Assembly (NCBI RefSeq): GCF_000006945.2
Contig: NC_003197.2
Location: 4,526,001-4,590,000, forward strand
Reading direction: 5' to 3'
DNA from: Salmonella enterica subsp. enterica serovar Typhimurium str. LT2
Lineage (GTDB): Bacteria; Pseudomonadota; Gammaproteobacteria; Enterobacterales; Enterobacteriaceae
Length of the DNA stretch: 64,000 nucleotides
The translations under genes and the position numbers were made by a program. Shown piece by piece: positions 41,398-51,417 of this stretch. Below the pieces are notes generated by a model. That model was given only the letters and a program-made list of their open reading frames with translations, ran no database searches and was not told the origin of the DNA. The number at the start of each line of letters is the position of its first letter. Within the stretch, counting starts at the first letter, position 1.

Positions 41398-43101
41398 TCA
41401 CGGTTGGCGATCGTGCAAATGCGCGCTAAAGGTGGCGGCGTCCATAAAGCCGGTGACTCGCGATTGCGGCTGTTCCTGGCCTTGGGTATTAAAGAACAGA
41501 ATGGTGGGCAGCCCGAGGACTTGCAGATGCTTTAACAGCGCGACATCCTGCGCATTGTTAGCGGTGACGTTAGCCTGCAAGAGCACCGTGTCGCCGAGCG
41601 CCTGCTGGACCCGCGGATCGCTGAAGGTATACTTTTCAAACTCTTTACAGGCCACGCACCAGTCGGCGTAGAAATCCAGCATAACGGGTTTGCCTTTGGC
41701 CTGCGCCAGCGCCTGATTGAGTTCATCCACGGTAGAAATAGCCGTGAAATTGAGGTGCGCTGGAGCTTGCGCGGATGGCGATCCGAACGCCCAATCCTGT
41801 AGAGGCCGCACGCTAATGAGCGCTGCCGCCAGCAGGATAATCTGTACGATACGCATCCACGCTCGTCTGGCCTGAAGGCTGGTGATAAAGGCCCAACCAA
41901 AGAAAGCGACGCCCAGCAGCGACCACAGACGTAAACCCCAAGCCTCGCCAATAATCCGCTCCAGTAAAAAGACCGGTAACGCGAGGATCACGAAACCAAA
42001 AGCGGTTTTAACATGCGCCATCCACGGGCCGCTTTTCGGTAACAGACGGTTGCCAAACACGGTGACCAGCATTAGCGGCAGACCCATACCTAATGCATAC
42101 AAATACAGCGTGCCGCCGCCCAGCCACATGTTGCCGCTCTGAGCGATATAAAGCAGAATCGCGCTTAACGGCGCTGTAGTGCAGGGCGAGCAAATTAATC
42201 CGGCAATCGCCCCCATAACAAAAACACCGCCGGGCGAGCCGCCTTGCTGACGATTACTCATTAATGTCAGCCGGGTTTGCAGTGAGGAGGGGAGCTGTAG
42301 TGTGAACAGGCCAAACATCGACAACGCAAGCAGGGTGAACACGATGGCAAGGCCGATTAACACATAAGGGTGCTGCAGCGCCGCCTGAAACTGTAATCCC
42401 GCCGCGGCGACGACCAGACCCAGTGCGGTATAGGTCAGCGCCATCCCTTGTACATAGATAAAGGCCAGCAGCAGTGCGCGCCCCGTCGACAAACGTTGCC
42501 TTCCCCCCAGGACAATACCGGAAATCAGCGGATACATGGGTAAAACGCAGGGCGTAAAGGCGATGCCTATGCCGATCAGCAGCGCCCAGAGCGCGGAAAA
42601 AGGTAGCTGGGCGGCGGGTTTTGACGTCTCACTCGTCTGGGTGACAGCAGGCGTCGGCGTGGCGTCTATTGCCGCGGCGACTTCACTTAGCGGCACCGTT
42701 TTCGTTTCCGGCGGATAACAGAATCCCGCATCGGCGCACCCCTGGTACGTTACCGTTAATGTCGCGCCAGCCGCCGCCTGGTTAACCGTTACTGGAACGT
42801 TTAGCCGCTTACGGTAGATTTCGCTTTTTCCGTAGAACTCATCTTCATGCCAGACGCCTGTCGGGAGTTGGACTGCGGCGATATCCGCTTTCGTCGGCGT
42901 GATACTGATTTGTTTACGGTAAAGGTAGTAACCCTCTTTTACCTGCCAGGAGAGGGTAAGATCGTGTTGATTTTGCTGAAAATCAAAAACAAACGCCCGG
43001 TCGGCAGGGACGAACTGCGAGCGACCCGGCGCGTCGAATAATCCGGCGAAGGCGGATGTGCTGCACAGCAGCAGGATCAGCGTAAAGATGCGTTGAGCCA
43101 T
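41398..43101 (-). CDS. dsbD: Thiol:disulfide interchange protein DsbD (DipZ)
   Basis: Carries electrons from cytoplasmic thioredoxin to periplasmic DsbC, DsbG and CcmG. It is 567 residues. Signal peptide [19 protein letters not shown]. The N-terminal periplasmic domain has the Cys pair in [11 protein letters not shown]. Eight membrane helices have the redox cysteines in [11 protein letters not shown] and [10 protein letters not shown]. The C-terminal thioredoxin-like domain has [12 protein letters not shown]. It overlaps the cutA end by 25 bases, so the pair is an operon. Confidence 0.97.
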
Positions 43102-43424
43102 GAGAGGTAATCAGTATCTCCGTGAGTAACAGGTAAAACCAGAAGTTCAGGCGTTTGATACGGGTGATGAGACTTCAGGCAGTCGATAAGCGCTTGCTGA
43201 TGTGAAACGGTGGTTTTTAAGATCATTTGAACTTCATACTCCTGCTCCAGTTTGCCTTCCCAGTAGTACAGCGATGTCGCGCCGGGGAGGAGGGTGGCGC
43301 AGGCAGCCAGTTTTTCCGCCAGCACTTTGGCGGCCAGATCCTGGGCGGTAGCTTCATCCGGGGCGGTACAAAGCACCACAACGGCCTCGGGGATGGAAAT
43401 ATCCTGACTCTTAACATCAAGCAT
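43077..43424 (-). CDS. cutA: Divalent cation tolerance protein CutA
   Basis: A 115-residue, PII-like trimeric protein associated with copper tolerance, whose molecular role is still debated. Motifs [33 protein letters not shown] and HPYQTPELL are present. ATG 43424 has GAGG 6 bases upstream. It is the first gene of cutA-dsbD. Confidence 0.95.
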
Positions 43425-43512
43425 AAACACCTCGAAAGAACAAAAAGACCCGCAAGTGAACGGTCACTATACAACGGACGAGGGCAGGATGTTAGTCAAA
43501 GGGCGGGAGAAT

Positions 43513-43533
43513 GCGGGGCGTGATACGCCCCGC
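43513..43533 (-). terminator. Hairpin downstream of dcuA
   Basis: GCGGGGCGT/ACGCCCCGC arms with a 3-base loop, 12 bases past the dcuA stop. There is no strong U-run. Confidence 0.5.
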
Positions 43534-43544
43534 GGGTGAAACAC

Positions 43545-44846
43545 TTACAGCATAAAGCTGCCCAGCAGGAAGCCGAAGCAGACAGCCAGAACGACGCCCA
43601 GGGTGCCTGGGATGAAGAACGGGTGGTTAAAGACGAATTTACCGATACGGGTTGTACCGGTGTCATCCATCTGTACCGCTGCAACCAGAGTCGGGTAGGT
43701 CGGCAAAATGAACAGGCCGGAAACGGCGGCGAAGGAAGCGACTGCCGTCAGCGGAGAGACGTTCAGCGCCAGCGCCATCGGCATCAGCGCTTTCGCCGTT
43801 GCCGCCTGAGAGTAGAGCAGCGCGGAAGCAAAGAAGAAGATGACGGCCAGCAGCCACGGATGACCCTGGATGACGCTACCCGCAGTGTCTTTGATCCAGT
43901 CGATGTTAGCGGATACGAAAGTATCGCCCAGCCACGCCACGCCCAGAATACAGATACAGGCGCTCATCCCTGCTTTAAAGGTACTGGAGTTGAGGATGGC
44001 GTCAGTTTCCACTTTACACAGGATGGTGGTCAGCGTTGCGACGCTCAACATGATGATCAAAATAGCGTTGGTGGTGTTCATCAGCGGTTTCTCAACCAGG
44101 CCGAGGCTCGGACTGTTAACAATCGCATAAACAACCACGCAGATAACGCCCAGCAGGAACAGCCAGACGGAATTTTTTGCCATTGGTTTGATTTCAATCT
44201 GCTTTTCACCACGCAGTTCAATCAGCCCTTCTTCCAGACGCTTGCGGTAAATCGGGTCGTCCGACAGTTTGGAGTTGAACAGCATCGTGACCAGGAAGGA
44301 CATCACCAGCACCGCCAGCAGCGTAGAGGGGATAACCACGGACAGCAGGTGAATATAGCTAATGCCATGACCTTCCATAACAGAAGACATATACACCACG
44401 GCCGCAGAAATCGGCGAGGCGGTAATCGCAATCTGCGCGGATACCACGGCGGTCGAGAGCGGACGGCAAGGTTTGATTCCCTGCTCCTTCGCGACTTCAG
44501 CAATAACCGGCAGCGTTGCCAGGGAAATATTCCCGGTACCAGCAAAAATAGTCAGGAAATAGGTCACAATCGGTGCGAGGATAGTGATGTATTTCGGGTT
44601 CTTACGCAGCAGTTTTTCCGTCTGGTTTACCAAATAATCCAGACCGCCCGCGACCTGCATAGCAGAGATCGCGGCGATAACCGCCATGATGATGGAAATG
44701 ACATCGAATGGAATTGTCCCTGGCTTCACGCCGATGGCGGCAAGTACCAGAACACCCAGCCCACCTGCGAATCCAATACCGATGCCCCCAAGTCTGGCGC
44801 CCAAAAAGATTGCCAGCAAAACAATGATAAGTTCGACAACTATCAT
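43545..44846 (-). CDS. dcuA: C4-dicarboxylate transporter DcuA
   Basis: Dcu-family exchanger, 433 residues, for aspartate, fumarate and succinate. It starts MIVVELIIVLLAIFLGARLGG and is made of 10-12 hydrophobic helices. It supplies aspartate for AspA and is expressed more constitutively than DcuB. It lies 115 bases downstream of aspA, with a terminator in the gap allowing partial read-through. The 446-codon plus-strand frame across this gene is antisense noise. Confidence 0.97.
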   Translation of the reverse strand: MIVVELIIVLLAIFLGARLGGIGIGFAGGLGVLVLAAIGVKPGTIPFDVISIIMAVIAAISAMQVAGGLDYLVNQTEKLLRKNPKYITILAPIVTYFLTIFAGTGNISLATLPVIAEVAKEQGIKPCRPLSTAVVSAQIAITASPISAAVVYMSSVMEGHGISYIHLLSVVIPSTLLAVLVMSFLVTMLFNSKLSDDPIYRKRLEEGLIELRGEKQIEIKPMAKNSVWLFLLGVICVVVYAIVNSPSLGLVEKPLMNTTNAILIIMLSVATLTTILCKVETDAILNSSTFKAGMSACICILGVAWLGDTFVSANIDWIKDTAGSVIQGHPWLLAVIFFFASALLYSQAATAKALMPMALALNVSPLTAVASFAAVSGLFILPTYPTLVAAVQMDDTGTTRIGKFVFNHPFFIPGTLGVVLAVCFGFLLGSFML

Positions 44847-44911
44847 ATTAGCCTTCCTTGTTGTTTAACAAGTTGATATTAAATTGTTGTTATTTGGTAA
44901 CTTCTTGTAAG

Positions 44912-44938
44912 AAAAAAGGCACGTCATCGTGACGTGCC
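44912..44938 (-). terminator. Terminator between aspA and dcuA
   Basis: GGCACGTCA-TCG-TGACGTGCC with a six-T run on the minus strand, 22 bases past the aspA stop. Confidence 0.88.
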
Positions 44939-44960
44939 TCTTTGGTACTACCCTGTACGA

Positions 44961-46397
44961 TTACTGTTCGCTTTCATCAGTATAACGTTTAGCTTTATAA
45001 GCCGGGTGCATCAAGTTCTGTACGGAGAAAATATCGTCCAGCTCGGCTTCCGTTAACAGGCCGCGCTCCAGCACAACTTCACGTACGCTCTTACCGGTTT
45101 CAGCACAGATTTTACCGACGATGTCGCCGTTGTGGTGGCCGATGAACGGGTTGAGGTAAGTGACGATACCGATGGAGTTATAAACGTACCCTTCGCACAC
45201 TTCTTTATTCGCGGTAATGCCGTTAACGCATTTTTCTAGCAGGTTGTAGCACGCGTTGCTCAGAATGTGGATGGATTCGAACATCGCCTGACCGATAACC
45301 GGCTCCATAACGTTCAACTGCAACTGACCGGCTTCCGCCGCCATCGTAACGGTGGTGTCGTTACCGATGACTTTAAAGCATACCTGGTTTACGACTTCCG
45401 GTACAACCGGGTTCACTTTGGCTGGCATGATGGAAGAGCCCGCCTGCAGTTCCGGCAGGTTGATCTCGTTCAGGCCGGCACGAGGACCAGAAGAGAGCAA
45501 GCGCAGGTCGTTACAGATTTTGGACATCTTCACTGCCAAACGTTTCAGCGCGCTGTGAACCATAACATATGCGCCACAGTCAGATGTCGCCTCAATCAGA
45601 TCTTCAGCCGGAACACAGGCGAAACCAGTGACTTCAGCCAGTTTTTTCACCGCCAGCGGAGAGTATTCTTTCGGCGTGTTCAGACCAGTACCGATTGCCG
45701 TTGCGCCAAGGTTGACTTCCAGCAGCAGCTCAGCAGTACGCTCGATGCTTTTCACTTCTTCTTTCAGCAGGATGCTGAACGCACGGAATTCTTGACCAAG
45801 CGTCATCGGTACGGCGTCCTGCAACTGGGTACGACCCATTTTCAGGATGTCCTGGAATTCAACCGCTTTACGTTCGAAACCTTCACGCAACTGGTTGATG
45901 GCATCGATCAGTTTGACGATAGAGGCGTAAACCGCTACACGGAAGCCTGTCGGATAGGCGTCGTTAGTGGATTGACATTTATTCACGTGGTCGTTCGGGT
46001 TCAGGTACTGATATTCACCTTTCTGATGACCCATCAGTTCCAGCCCGATGTTGGCCAGCACTTCGTTGGTATTCATGTTGACGGAAGTGCCCGCGCCGCC
46101 CTGATAGACATCTACCGGGAACTGGTCCATGCACTTACCGTTGTTAAGGACTTCATCACATGCGGCAATGATGGCGTTCGCCACACTCTTAGGAATGGTT
46201 TGCAGCTCTTTGTTGGCCAGCGCCGCCGCTTTTTTTACCATAACCATGCCACGCACAAATTCAGGGATGTCGCTGATTTTGTTATTGCTAATGTAGAAGT
46301 TTTCAATCGCTCTCAGAGTGTGAACACCATAGTAGGCTTCAGCTGGAACTTCCCTGGTACCCAACAGATCTTCTTCGATACGAATGTTGTTTGACAT
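44961..46397 (-). CDS. aspA: Aspartate ammonia-lyase AspA
   Basis: Deaminates aspartate to fumarate and ammonia, feeding fumarate respiration. It is 478 residues of the fumarase/aspartase superfamily. The signature GSSIMPAKVNP holds the catalytic loop serine. AGGTTC precedes ATG 46397 (MSNNIRIEEDLLG); a frame 16 codons longer is not used. The AspA–DcuA pair imports and uses aspartate anaerobically. Confidence 0.97.
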   Translation of the reverse strand: MSNNIRIEEDLLGTREVPAEAYYGVHTLRAIENFYISNNKISDIPEFVRGMVMVKKAAALANKELQTIPKSVANAIIAACDEVLNNGKCMDQFPVDVYQGGAGTSVNMNTNEVLANIGLELMGHQKGEYQYLNPNDHVNKCQSTNDAYPTGFRVAVYASIVKLIDAINQLREGFERKAVEFQDILKMGRTQLQDAVPMTLGQEFRAFSILLKEEVKSIERTAELLLEVNLGATAIGTGLNTPKEYSPLAVKKLAEVTGFACVPAEDLIEATSDCGAYVMVHSALKRLAVKMSKICNDLRLLSSGPRAGLNEINLPELQAGSSIMPAKVNPVVPEVVNQVCFKVIGNDTTVTMAAEAGQLQLNVMEPVIGQAMFESIHILSNACYNLLEKCVNGITANKEVCEGYVYNSIGIVTYLNPFIGHHNGDIVGKICAETGKSVREVVLERGLLTEAELDDIFSVQNLMHPAYKAKRYTDESEQ

Positions 46398-46737
46398 GTG
46401 AACCTTCTTTTTCAAGCTGCCAATGATTTTTACTTTAAAACACACAGGATATATGTGATTTCGAATGTTTTCTGACCGACGATTATCCCCTCCATCGGCC
46501 TGATAAACGAGATCATATGCTGGTTCAGAATTCCTACCGTAATCTGGATCACTTAAAGTGTGGGAATTTACCCCTTATTTATTATTTTGTGAAATAGGTC
46601 ACCGCTTTAGTATTACTACCTAAAATAGGTGTACAAACCACTTGAAATTTTGCTACGCACCACCATATCGAATCGATGCGAATCGCAACCCCATTCAAAT
46701 GGTCGTCGCAGACGGCCATGACTTACAGGAGAGTCCT
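46398..46737. promoter_or_regulatory. Divergent aspA / fxsA control region
   Basis: 340 bases without a gene. A CRP-like element lies around 46538-46554 (AGTGATCCAGATTACG on the minus strand), in line with known CRP control of aspA. The end nearest fxsA contains AGGAGAG, the ribosome site for its TTG start. Confidence 0.5.
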
Positions 46738-47214
46738 TTGCGCTGGATACCCTTTTTAGCTGTCTTTCTCTATGTTTACATTGAGATTTCTATCTTTATC
46801 CAGGTCGCCCATGTGCTTGGTGTCCTGATGACGCTAATCCTGGTGATTTTTACGTCTGTTATCGGTATGTCGCTGGTACGTAACCAGGGTTTTAAAAACT
46901 TTTTGCTGATGCAACAAAAAATGGCGGCCGGTGAGAGCCCGGCGGCAGAAATGATTAAGAGTGTATCGCTGATCATCGCTGGCTTACTGCTCCTGTTGCC
47001 GGGGTTTTTCACCGATTTTCTCGGCCTTCTCCTTTTGTTACCGCCGGTGCAAAAACATTTGACGCTGAAGTTGCTGCCGCATTTACGTTTTTCCCGGATG
47101 CCGGGCGGCGGGTTTAGCGCGGGTACTGGCGGTGGCGAAACATTTGACGGCGAGTATCAGCGTAAAGATGACGATCGCGATCGTATTGAACATAAAGACG
47201 ATCGTCGGGATTAA
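46738..47214 (+). CDS. fxsA: FxsA membrane protein (suppressor of F exclusion of phage T7)
   Basis: A 158-residue inner-membrane protein with three to four hydrophobic segments (about 2-20, 25-43, 73-95) and a charged glycine-rich C-terminus (GGGFSAGTGGGETFDGEY, then KDDDRDR). The start is a TTG at 46738, preceded by AGGAGAGTCC, matching the E. coli N-terminus RWxPF. Overproduction of FxsA is known to relieve F-plasmid exclusion of T7. Its normal role is not known. Confidence 0.92.
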   Translation: MRWIPFLAVFLYVYIEISIFIQVAHVLGVLMTLILVIFTSVIGMSLVRNQGFKNFLLMQQKMAAGESPAAEMIKSVSLIIAGLLLLLPGFFTDFLGLLLLLPPVQKHLTLKLLPHLRFSRMPGGGFSAGTGGGETFDGEYQRKDDDRDRIEHKDDRRD

Positions 47215-47227
47215 AGGTAGAGATGCT

Positions 47228-47260
47228 GGCCGGATAAGTCGCGTGAGGCGTTATCCGGCC
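47228..47260. repeat. REP element between convergent fxsA and yjeH
   Basis: GGCCGGATAA and TTATCCGGCC arms (10 bp) with a 13-base centre. Confidence 0.8.
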
Positions 47261-47272
47261 AACAGATACGTC

Positions 47273-48514
47273 TTACGCCATGCGTTTTCGCTTCGGTAAA
47301 AACAGCCATAATGCTGCCAGCATGATAATGGCATATAAGCTTTTCCACCCCAGCATTACCAGCAATAACAGGCACAGTAGACAACCCGTCACCGCCAGTG
47401 CATAGCAGCGCCCTTTCAATAGTCGACAGCCCGCCAGCATACAAAGCAGATAGAGCATAATAAAAATACCGTTAGCATAGACGATCAGCGCATTGAGGTT
47501 AATCTTCAGGGCGTAGACGACCAGGGAACTCACGCAACAACAGGCCAGAATAACGTTTAACGCGTGCAAGGGAAGGCGCCCGGGAGAGAGTTGAGCCAGA
47601 TAGTGATCGGGCTGATATTGCATTTGCGTCCATATCAGACGCGCAAAACTCTGAGCATACACATTCAGGCTGGCAAAGCAGGTGAGATAACCAATAATGC
47701 AGGCTATCCACAACGCCTGGATACCGAAGAGATGAACAATAATAAGCGGTAGCGATGCTGTTGCCGCTATCTTGTCGCTATAGACGCCAAAATGCAGCAC
47801 CACGGCGGTACAGGTCCAATAAATGGAGCCGGCCAGCATCAGGCCAATGATCAATGCGCGCGGAAAATCACGTTCAGGATTTTTAAATTCAGACGACAAA
47901 TGCGTAAAAGCCTCAATTCCCACAAATCCCCAGAACATGATCGCCAGGGCGGTACACAGCCGGGAAAAGGTGATTTCGTTTGCGGCTGGGAAGGTGATAT
48001 CTGCAGGTTTAATCGCGCCTTTCCACAGAATGGCGGCAATAAGCGCGATAATTAATCCAGCGATAATGGCTTGCAGGTTGGCGCTGGAGCTGGCGCCGCG
48101 CGATCCCATAAACCATAGTAAACCTAGAGTACCCAGCTCCCCAAATAAGAGCTGTTCGCTTTGCCAGCCAAACAGCGCCTGGCCGAAACCCACCGCAATA
48201 TGCAAGGCTGCGGGAAAACTAACAGGAATGACTGATAAAAACAGCCAACTGATCACCCGTTGCAGACGCGGGCCAAATGCCATCCCGACAAAATGCGCTA
48301 CGCCGCCAGCGTGTGGAAAGTGACGCCCCAGCACAGCAAAGACAATCGCAATAGGGAAAATCAAAATAATGAGCAGCGGCCATGCCCAAAGGCTGATGTC
48401 GCCTGCCGCCAGCGCAGCCAGCTCCGGAAGCGCAAAAACGCCAGTCCCTAATAATGATGTGGTTAACAAGATAACGCCCTGAACCAACCCAAGCTCTTTT
48501 TTTAGTTCATTCAT
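47273..48514 (-). CDS. yjeH: L-methionine/branched-chain amino acid exporter YjeH
   Basis: APC-family transporter with about 12 membrane segments and the substrate-site glycines in TSLLGTGVFALPE. The E. coli protein exports methionine and branched-chain amino acids. The start at 48514 (MNELKKELGLVQG, 413 residues) fits E. coli best; an in-frame ATG at 48535 adds seven residues, and neither has a strong ribosome site. It is divergent from groES. Confidence 0.88.
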   Translation of the reverse strand: MNELKKELGLVQGVILLTTSLLGTGVFALPELAALAAGDISLWAWPLLIILIFPIAIVFAVLGRHFPHAGGVAHFVGMAFGPRLQRVISWLFLSVIPVSFPAALHIAVGFGQALFGWQSEQLLFGELGTLGLLWFMGSRGASSSANLQAIIAGLIIALIAAILWKGAIKPADITFPAANEITFSRLCTALAIMFWGFVGIEAFTHLSSEFKNPERDFPRALIIGLMLAGSIYWTCTAVVLHFGVYSDKIAATASLPLIIVHLFGIQALWIACIIGYLTCFASLNVYAQSFARLIWTQMQYQPDHYLAQLSPGRLPLHALNVILACCCVSSLVVYALKINLNALIVYANGIFIMLYLLCMLAGCRLLKGRCYALAVTGCLLCLLLLVMLGWKSLYAIIMLAALWLFLPKRKRMA

Positions 48515-48680
48515 CAGCTCATTATCCGGCGGCATTGTAACGTCAGGTGACGACAGACATTTTTAAGCGTATCACACACGCCTTTTCTTATAGCAGGATG
48601 TTCTAAACCTTGGGTAAACGTGAGATAAGTAGCGTTTTTACCGCTTTTTTCGCTCAGAAGAATTTTTTTTCATCTCCCCC

Positions 48681-48710
48681 CTTGAAGGGGCAAAACCCCA
48701 TCCCCATCTC
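48681..48710 (+). promoter_or_regulatory. Sigma-32 heat-shock promoter of groESL
   Basis: CTTGAA (48681-48686, within CCCCCTTGAAGG) and CCCCATCT (48702-48709) are the sigma-32 -35 and -10 elements with 15-base spacing, as in E. coli groE. Confidence 0.92.
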
Positions 48711-48789
48711 TCTGGTCACCAGCCGGGAAACCGTTTACGGGCCGGCGTCACCCATAACTGATAATGACTTTCTCAAAGGAGAGCTATCA

Positions 48790-49083
48790 ATGAGTATTCG
48801 TCCGTTACATGATCGTGTGATCGTCAAACGTAAAGAAGTTGAGTCTAAATCTGCTGGCGGCATCGTACTGACCGGTTCCGCAGCGGGTAAATCAACTCGT
48901 GGCGAAATCATCGCTGTCGGTAAGGGTCGCATCCTGGACAACGGTACTGTACAGCCGCTGGACGTGAAAGTTGGCGACATCGTTATTTTTAACGATGGCT
49001 ACGGTGTGAAATCTGAAAAGATCGACAATGAAGAAGTGTTGATCATGTCTGAAAGCGACATTCTGGCAATTGTTGAAGCGTAA
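48790..49083 (+). CDS. groES: Co-chaperonin GroES
   Basis: A 97-residue heptameric lid of the GroEL folding chamber. MSIRPLHDRVIVKR start and the mobile loop ESKSAGGIVLTGSAA are present. AAGGAG lies about 8 bases upstream. It forms an operon with groEL, 43 bases downstream, under a heat-shock promoter. Confidence 0.98.
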   Translation: MSIRPLHDRVIVKRKEVESKSAGGIVLTGSAAGKSTRGEIIAVGKGRILDNGTVQPLDVKVGDIVIFNDGYGVKSEKIDNEEVLIMSESDILAIVEA

Positions 49084-49126
49084 TCCGCGAACGACACTGA
49101 ACATACGAATTTAAGGGAAAGAGAAA

Positions 49127-50773
49127 ATGGCAGCTAAAGACGTAAAATTCGGTAACGACGCTCGTGTGAAAATGCTGCGCGGCGTAAACGTACTGGCAGA
49201 TGCAGTGAAAGTTACCCTCGGTCCGAAAGGCCGTAACGTGGTTCTGGATAAATCTTTCGGTGCGCCGACTATCACTAAAGATGGTGTTTCCGTAGCGCGT
49301 GAAATCGAACTGGAAGACAAGTTTGAAAACATGGGCGCGCAAATGGTGAAAGAAGTTGCCTCTAAAGCGAACGATGCTGCAGGCGACGGCACCACCACCG
49401 CGACCGTACTGGCGCAGTCCATCATTACCGAAGGCTTGAAAGCCGTTGCTGCGGGCATGAACCCGATGGACCTGAAACGTGGTATCGACAAAGCGGTTGC
49501 TGCGGCGGTTGAAGAGCTGAAAGCCCTGTCCGTACCGTGCTCCGACTCTAAAGCGATTGCTCAGGTAGGTACTATCTCCGCTAACTCCGACGAAACCGTA
49601 GGTAAACTGATCGCGGAAGCGATGGATAAAGTCGGTAAAGAAGGCGTCATCACCGTTGAAGACGGTACCGGTCTGCAGGACGAACTGGACGTGGTTGAAG
49701 GTATGCAGTTTGACCGCGGCTACCTGTCTCCTTACTTCATCAACAAGCCGGAAACTGGCGCAGTAGAGCTGGAAAGCCCGTTCATCCTGCTGGCTGATAA
49801 GAAAATCTCCAACATCCGCGAAATGCTGCCGGTTCTGGAAGCCGTTGCAAAAGCAGGCAAACCGCTGCTGATCATCGCTGAAGATGTTGAAGGCGAAGCG
49901 CTGGCTACCCTGGTTGTTAACACCATGCGTGGCATCGTGAAAGTGGCTGCTGTTAAGGCACCTGGCTTCGGCGATCGTCGTAAGGCGATGCTGCAGGATA
50001 TCGCTACCCTGACCGGCGGTACCGTAATCTCTGAAGAGATCGGTATGGAGCTGGAAAAAGCAACCCTGGAAGACCTGGGTCAGGCGAAACGTGTTGTGAT
50101 CAACAAAGACACCACCACCATCATCGATGGCGTGGGTGAAGAAGCTGCCATCCAGGGCCGTGTTGCTCAGATCCGTCAGCAGATTGAAGAAGCGACCTCC
50201 GACTACGATCGTGAAAAACTGCAGGAGCGCGTAGCGAAACTGGCAGGCGGCGTTGCGGTTATCAAAGTTGGCGCTGCGACCGAAGTTGAAATGAAAGAGA
50301 AGAAAGCCCGCGTTGAAGATGCCCTGCACGCGACCCGTGCTGCGGTAGAAGAAGGCGTGGTTGCTGGTGGTGGCGTTGCGCTGATCCGCGTTGCTTCTAA
50401 AATTGCTGACCTGAAAGGCCAGAACGAAGACCAGAACGTGGGTATCAAAGTTGCGCTGCGCGCAATGGAAGCTCCGCTGCGTCAGATCGTGCTGAACTGC
50501 GGCGAAGAGCCGTCTGTTGTCGCTAACACCGTTAAAGGCGGCGACGGTAACTACGGTTACAACGCAGCAACTGAAGAATACGGCAACATGATCGATATGG
50601 GTATCCTGGACCCAACCAAAGTTACCCGTTCTGCGCTGCAGTACGCTGCTTCTGTGGCTGGTCTGATGATCACTACCGAGTGCATGGTGACCGACCTGCC
50701 GAAAAGCGATGCTCCTGATTTAGGCGCTGCTGGCGGCATGGGTGGTATGGGTGGTATGGGCGGCATGATGTAA
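49127..50773 (+). CDS. groEL: Chaperonin GroEL
   Basis: A 548-residue, 14-mer ATP-driven protein-folding machine. The ATP motif [11 protein letters not shown] (about 86-96) with the catalytic Asp in AGDGT, the hinge glycines, and the C-terminal GGM repeats ([13 protein letters not shown]) are all present. GGGAAAGAGAAA precedes the ATG. Codon use is highly biased, as expected for an abundant protein. The 428-codon antisense frame (49043-50329) is an effect of this codon bias. Confidence 0.99.
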
Positions 50774-50816
50774 TTGCCCACCCCCTGCATCCTTCAGGCT
50801 GCAGATGCGTTGGCTA

Positions 50817-50848
50817 ACCCCAGTCACTTACTTGAGTAAGTGACTGGG
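50817..50848 (+). terminator. Long hairpin after groEL
   Basis: CCCCAGTCACTTAC and GTAAGTGACTGGGG, 14-bp perfect arms with a TTGA loop, 44 bases past groEL. Few T residues follow. Confidence 0.6.
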
Positions 50849-50913
50849 GATTAACAAACTGGCCGCCTTCCTGCAACCAGAATGATTTGGGTGCTTATCT
50901 CCCAGAATTGAGA

Positions 50914-50946
50914 AACCCCCGGGCAGAAATGACCGGGGGTTTTTCT
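50914..50946 (+). terminator. Intrinsic terminator of groESL
   Basis: AACCCCCGG/CCGGGGGTT stem followed by TTTCTTTT, about 140 bases past groEL and before yjeI. Confidence 0.82.
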
Positions 50947-51016
50947 TTTAGTCATCTTTTTAGTATAAGATTCAGATACGGACAAAACGTCCAGCTCATT
51001 GATTATGGGGAATAAC

Positions 51017-51370
51017 ATGCACGTGAAATATTTAGCAGGGATCGTTGGCGCCGCGCTGCTGATGGCGGGTTGTAGCTCCAGCAACGAACTCACCGCTGCC
51101 GGCCAAAATGTACGCTTTGTCGAAGATAAGCCGGGCGCGGAATGCCAGCTTATTGGTACGGCAACTGGTAAACAGAGTAACTGGTTTTCAGGCCAGCACG
51201 GCGAAGAGGGTGGCTCAATGCGTGGCGCAGCGAACGATCTGCGTAATCAGGCAGCCGCGATGGGTGGAAACGTGCTGTATGGCGTAAGTAGTCCGTCACA
51301 GGGCATGTTGTCCAGTTTTGTCCCGACGGCCAGCGAGATGAACGGCCAGGTTTATAAATGTCCGAACTGA
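51017..51370 (+). CDS. yjeI: Outer-membrane-type lipoprotein YjeI (DUF4156)
   Basis: A 117-residue lipoprotein. Signal peptide with lipobox LMAG-C19, then a DUF4156 domain with GAECQLIGTATG and LRNQAAAMGGNVLYGV. Function unknown. ATG 51017 follows GGGGAATAAC; two upstream ATGs in frame lack a suitable site. Confidence 0.9.
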   Translation: MHVKYLAGIVGAALLMAGCSSSNELTAAGQNVRFVEDKPGAECQLIGTATGKQSNWFSGQHGEEGGSMRGAANDLRNQAAAMGGNVLYGVSSPSQGMLSSFVPTASEMNGQVYKCPN

Positions 51371-51387
51371 TATGTCTGAATCGTAAC

Positions 51388-51410
51388 GCCCTCTGAAAGA
51401 TTCAGAGGGC
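51388..51410. terminator. Bidirectional hairpin between yjeI and yjeJ
   Basis: GCCCTCTGAA-AGA-TTCAGAGGGC between the convergent ends of yjeI and yjeJ. Confidence 0.7.
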
Positions 51411-51417
51411 GATATGG

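Noticed and set aside
43536..44876. 446-codon plus-strand frame
   Set aside because: Fully antisense to dcuA, composed of low-plausibility His/Gln/Arg/Asp-rich sequence; produced by the codon bias of the real gene.
45267..46394. 375-codon plus-strand frame
   Set aside because: Antisense to aspA, Phe/Arg/His-rich and without homology or ribosome site.
49043..50329. 428-codon minus-strand frame
   Set aside because: Antisense to groEL; extreme codon bias in groEL leaves the reverse frame open.
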